Assembly (NCBI GenBank): GCA_002683135.1
Contig: NYSS01000026.1
Span: 1-64,000, forward strand
DNA: 64,000 nucleotides
Reading direction: 5' to 3'
Source of the DNA: Planctomycetota bacterium
GTDB taxonomy: Bacteria; Planctomycetota; GCA-002687715
Made by a program: the position numbers and the translations under genes. Of the stretch, positions 1-8,705 are shown in pieces (within the stretch, counting starts at the first letter, position 1; each line of letters starts with the position of its first letter). The notes under the pieces are model-generated. The model saw only the letters and a list, made by a program, of their open reading frames with translations, made no database searches and was not told where the DNA came from.

Positions 1-1332
1 ACCCTCGGCGGCATGAAGGGCATCACCTGGACGCAGGTCGCCCAGTACTGGGTCATCATCACGGCGTTCCTCATCCCCGCCGTCGCCATCAGCATCAAGT
101 TGACCGGGCACGCCATGCCCCAGATAGGGATGGGGTCGGAGCTGCTGGGGGGGACAGCCACCCTGCTCGACAAGCTGGATCAGATCCAGTCCGACCTCGG
201 GTTCGGTTCGTATACGGAGCCGTTCATCGGCGCGATGTGGGACAAGACCAACGTCTTCTGTACGGCGCTGGCGTTGATGGCGGGTACGGCCGGGCTGCCC
301 CACGTCATCGTGCGCTTCTATACGGTGAAGAATGTGCGCGCCGCGCGTTGGAGTGCGTTCTGGGCGCTGCTGTTCATTTCGATCCTGTACCTGACGGCGC
401 CGGCGACGGCGGCGTTCGCCCGCTACTACATGATCGATAGCCTGGACGGCAAGTCGGCGCAGGAGCTCCCGGGCTGGTTCGAGGGCTGGGAGAAGACGAA
501 CCTGATCATCTGGCTCGACGATGGTGATGGCCGCGTGCAGTACCGCGGGGCCAATCCCAAGGACGGCCGCGAAAACGAGATCTTCCGCCGGGGCAAGCTG
601 GAGGGGGCGGAGGTCGCGGCGATTCGCGAGGGGCACAATGAGTGGCTCGCGAGCGGTGGTCCGGAGAACAGCCCGGCAGCCCAGGGCGCGGACGGGCGGG
701 CGGTCCTGAGGGACTTGAAGCTGTCCGGCCCCGATCGGGACATCATCGTCCTGGCCTCGCCGGAGATGGCCGAGCTGTCGACGTGGATTATCGCGCTGGT
801 GGCGGCGGGAGGTCTGGCGGCGGCCCTCTCGACGGCGAGCGGTCTGCTGCTGGTGATATCGTCCAGCGTCGCCCACGACGTCTACTACAAGGTCGTGAAC
901 CCGCAGGCTACGGAGCGGCAACGACTCAGAGTGGGGCGCATCGTCATCGGGTTCGCCGTTGTCATCGCCGGCTTGTTCGGCATCTTCCCGCCGGGCTTCG
1001 TCAGCCAGGTGGTGGCCTTCGCCTTCGGCCTCGCGGCGGCGAGCTTCTTTCCGGCGCTCGTCCTCGGCATCTTCAGCCGGCGGGTCGGTACGGTCCCGGC
1101 GGTGGCGGGGATGATCTGCGGTATCGGGTTCACGGCGAGTTACATCATCGGCAGCGTCTACGGCGGCATGGACGCGTGGTGCTTCGGGATCGGGGCGCAG
1201 GGGATCGGGGTGGTGGGGATGGTGATCAACTTCGCGGTCACGATCAGCCTGATGCCGTTCTGCCCCGCGCCACCCGCACGTGTTCAGGCCTTGCTGGACG
1301 ACATCCGAAGTCCGGAGGCGGAGGACGCGTGA
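1..1332 (+). CDS. Sodium:solute symporter (SSS family, VC_2705-like), 5'-truncated by window edge
   Basis: Inner-membrane sodium-coupled transporter of the SSS family. The visible 443 residues begin in mid-protein: the reading frame is open to base 1, four residues before the first Met, so the true start lies to the left. The opening motif GGMKGITWTQVAQYWVI is the hallmark of the VC_2705 branch, whose members are about 550-600 residues, so roughly a quarter is missing. Long hydrophobic segments alternate with a soluble insertion at about residues 150-250. By family knowledge this branch moves small organic acids and often has a small DUF4212 partner gene just upstream; that would be outside the window. 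The stop overlaps the next start (TGATG), so it is the first visible gene of a tight operon with the enolase-type enzyme, the reductase and the Nramp-like permease. The substrate is unknown; a carboxylate used by the next enzymes is an inference. Confidence 0.88.
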   Translation, partial: TLGGMKGITWTQVAQYWVIITAFLIPAVAISIKLTGHAMPQIGMGSELLGGTATLLDKLDQIQSDLGFGSYTEPFIGAMWDKTNVFCTALALMAGTAGLPHVIVRFYTVKNVRAARWSAFWALLFISILYLTAPATAAFARYYMIDSLDGKSAQELPGWFEGWEKTNLIIWLDDGDGRVQYRGANPKDGRENEIFRRGKLEGAEVAAIREGHNEWLASGGPENSPAAQGADGRAVLRDLKLSGPDRDIIVLASPEMAELSTWIIALVAAGGLAAALSTASGLLLVISSSVAHDVYYKVVNPQATERQRLRVGRIVIGFAVVIAGLFGIFPPGFVSQVVAFAFGLAAASFFPALVLGIFSRRVGTVPAVAGMICGIGFTASYIIGSVYGGMDAWCFGIGAQGIGVVGMVINFAVTISLMPFCPAPPARVQALLDDIRSPEAEDA

Positions 1333-2777
1333 TGCCGATCGGTGTCCGGGTTCGGGATTTCCGCGTCGGGCTGGTGGATTGTCGGCTGCGCATCCCGTTC
1401 CGGTTCGGTGTCACCACCTTGACCGCGGCGCCTCACGCGACGGTGCGGGTCGAGATCGAGGACGAGCAAGGTGAGCGTGCGGTGGGCTTCTCCGGCGACC
1501 TGTTGGCCCCGAAGTGGTTCGACAAGGATCTCGGTAAGTCCAACGAGGAAAACTTCGAGGACCTCCTCGCTTCCACCGAGCGGGCGATGGTGGCGTTCGC
1601 CGAGCCCGCCGCCGGCCACGCGACGGTGTTTGAGCACTGGCGGCGGGTCTACGGAGCGTGCCACGGATCGGGGGGCGACGATCCGTCCGCGGCGCTCGTC
1701 CGCGGCTTCGGCGTCGCCTTGTGCGAGCGTGCGATTATCGACGCGGCCTGTCGCATGGTGGGGCTGTCCTTTGTCGCGGCGTTGCGTGAAGATCTGCTCG
1801 GTTTCCGCCCTGGTGTTGTCTGGCCGGAGCTGGAGGGGTGGGACCACGCTGCGGATCTCGGTGCGCCGCCGCAGGAGTCCATCATCGTCCGGCATACGGT
1901 AGGCATGGCGGATGCCCTGCGGCCCGCTGACGTGGGCCAGGGAGATCGGCTGGACGACGGGTTGCCGGAGTGCCTGGTGGACGACATCCAGCGCTACGGG
2001 CTGAACACCTTCAAGCTCAAGCTCTGCGGCGACAAGGACGAGGACCTGGGGCGGCTGCTGGCGTTCAGCGCCGTTGTCGGCGAGTACGTTCCCGAGGGAT
2101 TGTGTGTGACGGTCGACGCGAACGAACAGTTCGCGGAGGTCGCGGACGTGGTCCGCCTGTTCGAGGAGTTGGGTCGCAGGGAGGGCGGCCCCAGGGTGCT
2201 CGATGCCCTGCAGCTTGTCGAGCAACCGTTGGCCCGGCATGTCTCGTTCGACGCGGACCGGACCGCCGCCATGGGGGACCTGGCGGCCTTCGCGCCGTGC
2301 ATCATCGACGAGGCGGACGTGGCCGTCGACGCGTTCGATCGGGCGCTCGAATGTGGATATCGGGGCGTGTCCGTGAAGAACTGCAAGGGGGTCTTTCGCG
2401 CCCTGGTCAATCGCGGCCTGATCAGCGCGCGGTCCGAGGGCCCGTGTGACCTGTTCCAGTCCGGGGAGGACCTGACGAACCTCCCCGTGCTGTCGTTGCA
2501 GCAGGATCTTGTCACCCAGGCTGCGCTCGGGATGGCACACGTCGAACGTAACGGTCATCACTACTTCCGCGGGCTGCTGCACCTCCCCGACCCGGAGATC
2601 AGCCAGGCGCTGGCGGAGCATCCGGACCTCTACGAGGTGAGAGACGGACTCCCGCAGCTGCGCATCGTCGACGGGGTCCTCTCCATGGGGTCGCTGCACG
2701 GACCCGGCTACGGGCACGTCTCGGACGTCGACATGGACGCTCGGGTTCCGGTGGACGCCTGGAGGGGGCACAAGTGA
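1332..2777 (+). CDS. Enolase-superfamily enzyme (mandelate racemase/muconate lactonizing type)
   Basis: Predicted 481-residue cytoplasmic enzyme of the enolase superfamily, which abstracts a proton next to a carboxylate with help from Mg2+. The start ATG overlaps the symporter stop (TGATG). The barrel carries the expected order of catalytic groups: a KLK pair (K228, K230), Asp262 in VDANEQ, Glu297 in VEQPL, Asp326/Glu327 in IIDEAD, and K349/K352 in VKNCKG. It is longer than the usual 360-400 residues of the family because of additions in the N-terminal capping domain and a C-terminal tail. The context (acid symporter before, flavin reductase after) suggests racemization, dehydration or cycloisomerization of an imported acid. 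The exact reaction cannot be read from the sequence. Confidence 0.82.
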   Translation: MPIGVRVRDFRVGLVDCRLRIPFRFGVTTLTAAPHATVRVEIEDEQGERAVGFSGDLLAPKWFDKDLGKSNEENFEDLLASTERAMVAFAEPAAGHATVFEHWRRVYGACHGSGGDDPSAALVRGFGVALCERAIIDAACRMVGLSFVAALREDLLGFRPGVVWPELEGWDHAADLGAPPQESIIVRHTVGMADALRPADVGQGDRLDDGLPECLVDDIQRYGLNTFKLKLCGDKDEDLGRLLAFSAVVGEYVPEGLCVTVDANEQFAEVADVVRLFEELGRREGGPRVLDALQLVEQPLARHVSFDADRTAAMGDLAAFAPCIIDEADVAVDAFDRALECGYRGVSVKNCKGVFRALVNRGLISARSEGPCDLFQSGEDLTNLPVLSLQQDLVTQAALGMAHVERNGHHYFRGLLHLPDPEISQALAEHPDLYEVRDGLPQLRIVDGVLSMGSLHGPGYGHVSDVDMDARVPVDAWRGHK

Positions 2778-4222
2778 GCATCCGCTACACGCCACCCGGT
2801 CACGTCCGTGATGTGGAGGCGTTTCGCGCCCGGTGGCGCGCCACCGGACCAGGCCTTGATTGCGACGTCGCGCTCGAGGGCGCTGACGGGCCGCTCGGGA
2901 GCCCCATCGAGGCCTTTGGCAAGCGCCTCACGAACCGCTGGGCGGTACATCCTATGGAGGGGTGGGACGGGACGACGGATGGTCGTCCGACGGACAATAC
3001 GCTTCGGCGGTGGCGACGGTTCGGACGATCCGGCGCGGCGCTGGTCTGGGGCGGCGAGGCGTTCGCCGTCGAGGCGGGCGGGCGCGCCAATCCGAATCAA
3101 CTGTACGGGGATCCTGCGGTGGATGTCGCCGCGTCGCTGGCGTCTCTGCGGGACGAGGTGGTGGCGGGCCGCGCCGAGGTCGGCTACGGGGCCGAGCCGT
3201 TCGCCCTCGGCTTGCAGTTGACCCATTCGGGACGGTTCGCCCGCCCGACCGCTGCGGGGCCGCTGCCGCGCGTTGCGTATCGACATCCCGTGCTCGATGC
3301 CCGGTTCGGGGTCGCCTCGGACGACTTGGTGTTCACAGATATAGAGCTGGAGGCCATCGCCGAGCGGTTCGTTGACGTGGCGCGGATCGCGCACGAGGTG
3401 GGCTACGACTTCGTGGACGTTAAGTGCTGCCATGGCTACCTGCTGCACGAGTTGCTGGGCGCGCACACCCGTGACGGGCCGTACGGGGGCAGCTTCGAGA
3501 ACCGGACGCGCCTGTTCCGCGGCATCGTGGAGGGGGTCCGCGACGCCTGTCCAGGGCTGGAGATCGGATGTCGTGCATCCATCGTGGACACCCATCCGTT
3601 TGCTGCTGGAGACGCGGGGGTGGGCGCACCGGTCGGATGGGAGTCCCACCTGCCTTACCGCTACGGATTCGGCGTCGACGAAGACGACCCGCGCCGCCCC
3701 TCGTTTGAGGAGCCGCTCGCGTTTCTTCGGATGCTCCGGGGCATGGACATCCGCGTCGTCAACCTGAGCGTCGGCTCGCCGTACTACAACCCCCACATTC
3801 AGCGCCCGGCGACGTATCCGCCGAGCGACGGATACCTGCCGCCGGATGATCCGCTGGCCGGCGTCGCGTTCCACGTTGACGCTGTGCGACGTTGCAAGCA
3901 GGCGGTGCCCGAGTTGGTGGTGGTCGGTAGCGGCTACACTTACCTGCAGGAGTGGCTCCCGTACGTCGCCCAATTCGAGGTGAGGCATGGGCATGCGGAC
4001 TTCGTGGGCATCGGGCGTATGATGCTCTCTTACCCGGAGTTGCCCGCGGACGTGCTGGCAGGCCGGCCACTTCAGCGTAAGCGCGTGTGCCGCACGTTCA
4101 GCGACTGCACGACGGGGCCGCGGCACGGCATGCTCAGCGGGTGCTTCCCGCTCGATGACCATTACCGTTCGCTGCCGGAGGCCGGGCGCATCAAGCAGGT
4201 CAAGAAGGAGCTCGACCGATGA
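2774..4222 (+). CDS. NADH:flavin oxidoreductase (Old Yellow Enzyme family)
   Basis: 482-residue FMN-dependent reductase with an OYE-type TIM barrel, expected to reduce an activated C=C or related bond with NAD(P)H. It starts at GTG in a 4-base GTGA overlap with the previous gene. Family landmarks are LQLTHSGRFARP (barrel strand 3), VDVKCCHGYLLHELLG followed by YGGSFENRTRLF (strand 5 and the loop typical of 2,4-dienoyl-CoA reductase-like members), and FVGIGRMMLSYPELPADV near the end. It lacks the C-terminal FAD/NAD domains of true dienoyl-CoA reductases. The cysteines in RVCRTFSDCTTGPRHG near the C-terminus could suggest a metal site but match no 4Fe-4S motif I know. It probably acts on the product or substrate of the neighbouring enolase-type enzyme. 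Confidence 0.85.
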   Translation: MSIRYTPPGHVRDVEAFRARWRATGPGLDCDVALEGADGPLGSPIEAFGKRLTNRWAVHPMEGWDGTTDGRPTDNTLRRWRRFGRSGAALVWGGEAFAVEAGGRANPNQLYGDPAVDVAASLASLRDEVVAGRAEVGYGAEPFALGLQLTHSGRFARPTAAGPLPRVAYRHPVLDARFGVASDDLVFTDIELEAIAERFVDVARIAHEVGYDFVDVKCCHGYLLHELLGAHTRDGPYGGSFENRTRLFRGIVEGVRDACPGLEIGCRASIVDTHPFAAGDAGVGAPVGWESHLPYRYGFGVDEDDPRRPSFEEPLAFLRMLRGMDIRVVNLSVGSPYYNPHIQRPATYPPSDGYLPPDDPLAGVAFHVDAVRRCKQAVPELVVVGSGYTYLQEWLPYVAQFEVRHGHADFVGIGRMMLSYPELPADVLAGRPLQRKRVCRTFSDCTTGPRHGMLSGCFPLDDHYRSLPEAGRIKQVKKELDR

Positions 4223-5820
4223 GCAACGAGGACCGCGTCGCATCCGAGAAGCAGCTGATCGAAGAGGCCCATGCCCGTGGGCGCGGCGCCACGCTCAAGG
4301 CATATGCGCGCCTGTCCGGACCCGGATGGCTGCAGAGCGCGATCACCCTGGGTGGGGGCTCACTGGCGTCGGCTCTCTACCTGGGAGTGCTGGCGGGCTA
4401 CGGTCTGCTTTGGGTGCAGCCCGTGGCGATGCTGTTGGGCATCATCATGCTCTCCGCCATCAGCTACGTGACGCTCAGCACGGGAAAGCGCCCCTTCCGT
4501 GCCATCTGCGAGCACGTCAACCCGGTGCTCGGGTGGGGCTGGATCCTGGCTGTCCTGCTCGCCAACCTCGTCTGGAGCCTGCCCCAGTTCAGCCTCGGGA
4601 CGGCGGCCATCACGCAGAACCTGCTCGGAGGGGGGGGAGGAGAGGGCGCGAAGATCGCCTCCAGCATCGGCCTTCTCGTGGTCGCCGCCGCGGTGATCTG
4701 GGCGTACGACAGCGGCGCCCGAGGCCTCCGCCTGTTCGAGCTGCTGCTCAAGGGAATGGTCGCGCTCGTCGTGGTGTGCTTCTTCGGAGTGGTCGTTGCC
4801 CTGAGCATCAACGGGAAGCTGGCGTGGGGAGAGATCCTGCGCGGCTTCAACCTGGACCTGTCCCTGATCTTCGAGCCGGCGCCGGTGTTCATGCCGTTCC
4901 TCGAGGCCGCAGGGTCGGCCCGCGAGTGGTGGACGAGCTACATCGTCGGGCAACAGCGCGACGTCATGATCGCGGCCGCGGCCACCGCGGTGGGGATCAA
5001 CATGACGTTCCTCCTTCCCTACTCCATGCTCAGGAAGGGGTGGGGCAAGAGCTTTCGTGGCCTCGCCACCTTCGATCTGTCGACGGGGCTGCTGATTCCT
5101 TTCTTTTTGGCGACGGGTTGCGTGGTCATCGCCGCTTCTTCTCAGTTCCATGGCAAGATCGATCAGCGATTGATCGCGGGCGAAGAGGCGGCCCCTCCGC
5201 GCCTTGTCAAGGCGTACGAGGGCACGCTCGCAAAACGCAACAACGCAGTCGATGCGCCCGTCGCCGCCGCCGATCGTTCCCTCGCCGCCATGCTGGTGAA
5301 GCGCGACGCGTTCGATCTCGCTGGCGCGCTCGAGCCGCTCACCGGGAAGGGAGTGGCGCGAGTGGTGTTCGGGGTCGGAGTCCTCGGGATGGCCCTGTCC
5401 ACCATCATCATCCTCATGCTGATCTCGGGATTCACGTTCTGCGAGATCTTCAACCGGCCGGCGACGGGTACGTTCCACAGGATGGGATGCCTCGCCGCTG
5501 GCGTCGGCGTCCTCGGGCCGTTCGTGTGGAAGGGGGATGCCGCGTTCTGGCTGGCGGTTCCCACGTCCGTGTTCGGCATGGTGCTGCTGCCGGTCGCCTA
5601 CTGGACGTTCATCCTGATGATGAACAACCGCTCGCTCCTGGGCGACGAGATGCCGAGGGGGCGCGCCCGCGTCGCCTCGAATGTGGCCATGCTGCTGGCC
5701 GCGGTCATCGTGACCCCCGCGAGCCTCTACATCGCGTACGCCAAGGCTGGCTACTTCGGCCTCGGGGGCATCGCGGCCTTCGTCGCCCTGGCCGTGATCG
5801 TGGGCATGCGCCGGCGGTAG
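4219..5820 (+). CDS. Nramp-like divalent metal/solute permease
   Basis: 533-residue integral membrane protein, starting in an ATGA overlap with the reductase gene. After a soluble N-terminus the first membrane segment has the pattern SGPGWLQSAITLGGGSLASA, equivalent to the GPG segment of Nramp (SLC11) proteins. The metal-binding DPGN motif of true Mn/Fe transporters is replaced by LGGGS, so metal transport should not be assumed. A hydrophilic loop of about 60 residues (around 310-370) splits the later segments. Such proteins in environmental genomes sit beside catabolic enzymes, as here. A role in moving the pathway substrate or product is inference; supply of divalent metal to the enolase-type enzyme is an alternative. 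Confidence 0.75.
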   Translation: MSNEDRVASEKQLIEEAHARGRGATLKAYARLSGPGWLQSAITLGGGSLASALYLGVLAGYGLLWVQPVAMLLGIIMLSAISYVTLSTGKRPFRAICEHVNPVLGWGWILAVLLANLVWSLPQFSLGTAAITQNLLGGGGGEGAKIASSIGLLVVAAAVIWAYDSGARGLRLFELLLKGMVALVVVCFFGVVVALSINGKLAWGEILRGFNLDLSLIFEPAPVFMPFLEAAGSAREWWTSYIVGQQRDVMIAAAATAVGINMTFLLPYSMLRKGWGKSFRGLATFDLSTGLLIPFFLATGCVVIAASSQFHGKIDQRLIAGEEAAPPRLVKAYEGTLAKRNNAVDAPVAAADRSLAAMLVKRDAFDLAGALEPLTGKGVARVVFGVGVLGMALSTIIILMLISGFTFCEIFNRPATGTFHRMGCLAAGVGVLGPFVWKGDAAFWLAVPTSVFGMVLLPVAYWTFILMMNNRSLLGDEMPRGRARVASNVAMLLAAVIVTPASLYIAYAKAGYFGLGGIAAFVALAVIVGMRRR

Positions 5821-5949
5821 GCCGACCCATGGGCGAGCGCGGGCTGGAGTCCATTCCCTTCGGCTGGGACTGGCCCGCGTAGCCTCCTTCTGGGTGGTGG
5901 TTCCTGGCGGTTGCCGGGGGTTTGCCCAGGAATGTCTTGAATATTCGTC

Positions 5950-5969
5950 ATGTCATTCGATAATGACAT
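5950..5969. promoter_or_regulatory. 20-bp inverted repeat, candidate operator of the GbsR-type regulator
   Basis: A perfect inverted repeat with 8-base arms, ATGTCATT and AATGACAT, separated by CGAT. It lies in a short AT-rich patch that stands out from the GC-rich surroundings, 35 bases before the ATG at 6005 that best fits the regulator's start. GbsR/MarR-type dimers bind such palindromes, so self-regulation and possibly control of the cassette ending at 5820 are plausible. It overlaps the alternative start codons at 5963 and 5972, which argues for the later start. Confidence 0.5.
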
Positions 5970-6004
5970 TGATGACTATACAAGGCACAGCGAGCGACGC
6001 GCCG

Positions 6005-6550
6005 ATGCGCGAGGTCGAGGACCGCTTCATCGAGGCGTGGGGCGCGATCTCCGAACTGTGGGGCGTGAATCGCAGCATCGGGCGCATCCAGGCGACCCTG
6101 TACCTGGCGGCGGAACCCATGGACGCGGCGGCTATTCGTGAGCGGCTGCAGATCAGCCACGGCAACGTCTCCATCAGCCTCCGTGACCTGCTCGCCTGGG
6201 GGGTGATCCGCAAGGTGCACCGCGCTGGGGAGCGGAAAGCCCGCTACGAGGCCGAGCAGGAGCCGTGGACCTGGTTTCACACCTGCATCGGAGAACGTCG
6301 CCGCAGGGAGGTGGTCCCCGTGCTGGACCAGCTCCACGCCATCGACCAGGACGCTCGGGGTGCGATCAAGGGTGCGCGAGGCGCGACCCGGGAGCGGCGG
6401 GAGCAGCTACAGGAACGCATCCACCGGTTCGCGGAGTTCAGCGACGAGTTCGTGGATCTGATCGATGTCTTCCTCGCTGTGGGCGCCGGCAAGATGGGCA
6501 AGGTGTTCCGCAGCGTGGCGAGGCTCATGCCCAAGGGGCGGGGCCGTTGA
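6005..6550 (+). CDS. GbsR/MarR-family transcriptional regulator
   Basis: Predicted DNA-binding regulator of about 181 residues. The start pattern (REVEDRFIEAWGAISELWGVNRSIGRIQATLYL) and the winged-helix segment DAAAIRERLQISHGNVSISLRDLLAWGVIRKV are typical of the GbsR group, which is known to repress osmoprotectant or choline/betaine genes in other bacteria. I chose the ATG at 6005 because it aligns with the family's N-terminus and keeps the inverted repeat at 5950-5969 upstream. In-frame alternatives are ATG 5963, ATG 5972 and GTG 5894. A helical tail (about residues 90-160) should form the dimer or effector region. Its place directly after the symporter cassette suggests local control of it. 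Confidence 0.8.
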   Translation: MREVEDRFIEAWGAISELWGVNRSIGRIQATLYLAAEPMDAAAIRERLQISHGNVSISLRDLLAWGVIRKVHRAGERKARYEAEQEPWTWFHTCIGERRRREVVPVLDQLHAIDQDARGAIKGARGATRERREQLQERIHRFAEFSDEFVDLIDVFLAVGAGKMGKVFRSVARLMPKGRGR

Positions 6551-6598
6551 CGACCCCAGCGTGAGTCCGGGACGGGACGAGTCGAGTCGTTTACTTGG

Positions 6599-6608
6599 AA
6601 GGAGGTGA
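6599..6608 (+). promoter_or_regulatory. Near-perfect Shine-Dalgarno sequence
   Basis: AAGGAGGTGA ends four bases before the ATG at 6613 and pairs with the 16S rRNA tail over its full length. It fixes the start of the next gene at 6613 and excludes the in-frame ATG at 6595. It is one of the strongest ribosome-binding sites in the window, where many genes have none visible. Confidence 0.75.
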
Positions 6609-6612
6609 CATC

Positions 6613-7140
6613 ATGGAAATCGTCGCACGACGCAGAACACGCAGAGCACGGATCGCCCCCCGGCGGTCCGACGCCACAACGTTCGCCGTGATGTCCGTGG
6701 TCGGGGCGATCCCGCTGATGGCGCGGGCCCCCGATCTCTTGAAGATCACGGAGTTGCTGCCGCTCATGGCCATCTACGCCGTCCTGTACGCCCTGATCAC
6801 CGTGGTGTTTCCCGCGGGCCTGGCGCTGGTCATGATGCGAGCGCCAGAGTTGGCTGCGCGCCGATTGGCGCCCCTGCAGGTCCCGGCCGCCTTGCTGTGG
6901 TTCGCTGTGCTGACCCTGCCCGTGTGGGCGCTGCTGCTATGGCCGCTCAGCTTCCTCGCGTTCGCCGGCGCTGTCCTCATGGCCACCGTGATGGGCGCGT
7001 TCGTCGCGGACATCGGGGTCGAGTTCCTCGCTACCCATCGGAGGCACCTCCTCGACTGGGTCACCGGCCTGGCGCTGGTCCTGCCGGCGCTCGGTCTGGT
7101 CGTGGCGATCGGCGGGGCGGCGGTGGCGGTCTGGGGTTAG
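6613..7140 (+). CDS. Small integral membrane protein of unknown function
   Basis: 175 residues. A basic N-terminus of about 20 residues (many Arg) is followed by roughly four hydrophobic segments, spaced as two pairs, with the basic end probably cytoplasmic. I recognise no domain. The start is set by the strong ribosome-binding site at 6599-6608. The gene lies two bases before the GTG of the SDR-CPBP fusion gene, so the two are almost certainly co-transcribed and perhaps act together at the membrane. Confidence 0.7.
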   Translation: MEIVARRRTRRARIAPRRSDATTFAVMSVVGAIPLMARAPDLLKITELLPLMAIYAVLYALITVVFPAGLALVMMRAPELAARRLAPLQVPAALLWFAVLTLPVWALLLWPLSFLAFAGAVLMATVMGAFVADIGVEFLATHRRHLLDWVTGLALVLPALGLVVAIGGAAVAVWG

Positions 7141-7142
7141 CC

Positions 7143-8699
7143 GTGAAGATCGTGGTGCTCGGCGGAGCCGGCTTTTTGGGGCGCCTGGTGGTGCCGGCGC
7201 TACAGGGGGCGGGGCACGACGTGACGGTCGTCTCTCGGCGGGCTTCCCGGGGAGGCGCACACGTCGTCGGCAACGCCGCCACCGGTGATCTGCCGGCGGC
7301 CGCGTTCGCCGGACGCGACGCCATCGTCAACCTGGTGGGCATCAAGATGCCTACGCGGGAGCAGTCGTTCGAGGTGGCGCACGTGGACGCCACGGCCAAC
7401 CTCATCGATGCGGCGCGGCGCCATGGTATCGGTCGTTTCATTCACGTGAGTGTCGTGGTGAGCCGCTCCGATCCGGCCGAGCCCTACCGCGACAGCAAGT
7501 GGCGGGCGGAAGAGTTGGTGAAGGGCAGCGGGCTCGCGTGGACGATCTTGCGCCCGGGGGTCATCTGGGGACCCGGAGACGACCTGATCGGGCACCTGGT
7601 CAAGATGGTCCGCAGCGCCCCGGTGTTTCCCGTTGTCGGGCGAGGCGACAGCCCCATGCAGCCCGTGTACGGCGCCGACGTGGCGGACGCCATCGCCTCG
7701 GCGCTGGCGACAGAAGACAGCGCCGATCGTTCCTACGATCTGGTCGGACCTGAGACCCTGATGTTGCGGCAGATGGTGCGCCGAGTCGCGAAGGCTACGG
7801 GCCTCTCAACCTGGGTCCTGCCCACTCCCTTCGCGGTCCATCGCATATTCGTCGCGCTCATGGCGTTGACGCCCCATCCCCTGGCGACTGCCGCGCAGCT
7901 ACGCATGCTCCGCGATGGGATGGTGGGAGATCGGCAGCCCGCCGAACGTGACCTGGGTTTCTCTCCTCGCCCTTTCGCCGTGGACGAGATCCGGCCGCTG
8001 ACGCACGCCATCCCGCCGCTCCTGGGGATGAGCGTGCGCCCGGCCGGCGGCGCGGACCCGGTCGCCCTGGCGCCGCACGGGGACGGCATGCGCAACGCTC
8101 TGCTCCTGGCGCTGATCTCGGTCCCGTTGCTGCTGGGCATCCAGGCGGTCGTTGACCACGTCTGGTGGCAGATGCTGATCTGGGAAGCCCCGCTTGTCGG
8201 GGCTGGCCTCCTCGCCGTGGGATTGCCCTGGAGGCGCTTGCTGACGCCCACAGTGGGACGTGTCGCGAGGGGTGTCGCCGGCGCGGTCCTCCTCTACGCC
8301 ATCGCCTGGGGGGGATTCGAGGTGCTGGCCCGGCTGGTGCCCGATGTCTCTCGTCAGCGGGACTTCATGATGGGCTGGCGCGCGGGGCTGGCTCCGCTGG
8401 CGGCGGCTGTCATGTTGCCGCTCATCGTCGTGGGCGAGGAGCTTTTCTGGCGCGGCGCGGTGACGCTTCCGCTCGCGGGACGCCTCGGCCCGGGGGCCGG
8501 CATCCTCCTTGGTGGCTTCCTCTTCGCGGCTGCTCACGTGGCGGCCGGGCCGCCGCTGCTCTGGGTCGCGGCCCTGGTCGCCGGAATGTTCTGGGGCCGC
8601 ATGGCGGTGCGCTCTGATGAGCTGGTGTCACCGTTGGTGGCCCACCTGCTGTTCGACCTGAGCGTGGTGTTCTGGTGGCCGCTCGCCGCGGGGGGGTGA
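7143..8699 (+). CDS. Fusion of NAD(P)-binding SDR domain and CPBP-family membrane protease
   Basis: 518 residues starting at GTG, two bases after the preceding stop. Residues 1 to about 300 are an atypical SDR of the NDUFA9/complex I 39-kDa-like type: the nucleotide loop GGAGFLG, the strand NLVGIK, and the segment WTILRPGVIWGPGD. Residues about 318-518 are multi-pass membrane sequence with all three motifs of CPBP (Abi, Rce1-like) glutamic proteases: E432-E433-x-x-x-R437, F461-x-x-x-H465 and H501-x-x-x-D505. Both halves look intact and there is no stop or frame change between them, so this is a real fusion in this sequence. SDR proteins of this kind usually bind a dinucleotide for structure or sensing, and CPBP proteins cleave prenylated or membrane substrates. 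A nucleotide-sensing protease is one possible reading. Confidence 0.82.
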   Translation: MKIVVLGGAGFLGRLVVPALQGAGHDVTVVSRRASRGGAHVVGNAATGDLPAAAFAGRDAIVNLVGIKMPTREQSFEVAHVDATANLIDAARRHGIGRFIHVSVVVSRSDPAEPYRDSKWRAEELVKGSGLAWTILRPGVIWGPGDDLIGHLVKMVRSAPVFPVVGRGDSPMQPVYGADVADAIASALATEDSADRSYDLVGPETLMLRQMVRRVAKATGLSTWVLPTPFAVHRIFVALMALTPHPLATAAQLRMLRDGMVGDRQPAERDLGFSPRPFAVDEIRPLTHAIPPLLGMSVRPAGGADPVALAPHGDGMRNALLLALISVPLLLGIQAVVDHVWWQMLIWEAPLVGAGLLAVGLPWRRLLTPTVGRVARGVAGAVLLYAIAWGGFEVLARLVPDVSRQRDFMMGWRAGLAPLAAAVMLPLIVVGEELFWRGAVTLPLAGRLGPGAGILLGGFLFAAAHVAAGPPLLWVAALVAGMFWGRMAVRSDELVSPLVAHLLFDLSVVFWWPLAAGG

Positions 8700-8705
8700 G
8701 GTGGG

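Noticed and set aside
1284-2795. Long minus-strand ORF (503 residues) over the enolase-type gene
   Set aside because: It is antisense to a gene with clear motifs and its protein is Arg/His/Gln-rich with no domain, as expected for a shadow in GC-rich DNA. The same applies to 2708-4243, 4360-5478, 15620-16726, 20340-21806, 29827-31113, 33527-34828, 44520-46139, 46021-47220 and 53878-55341.
5894-5962. GTG 5894 as start of the GbsR regulator
   Set aside because: It adds residues not in the family and would put the inverted repeat inside the gene.
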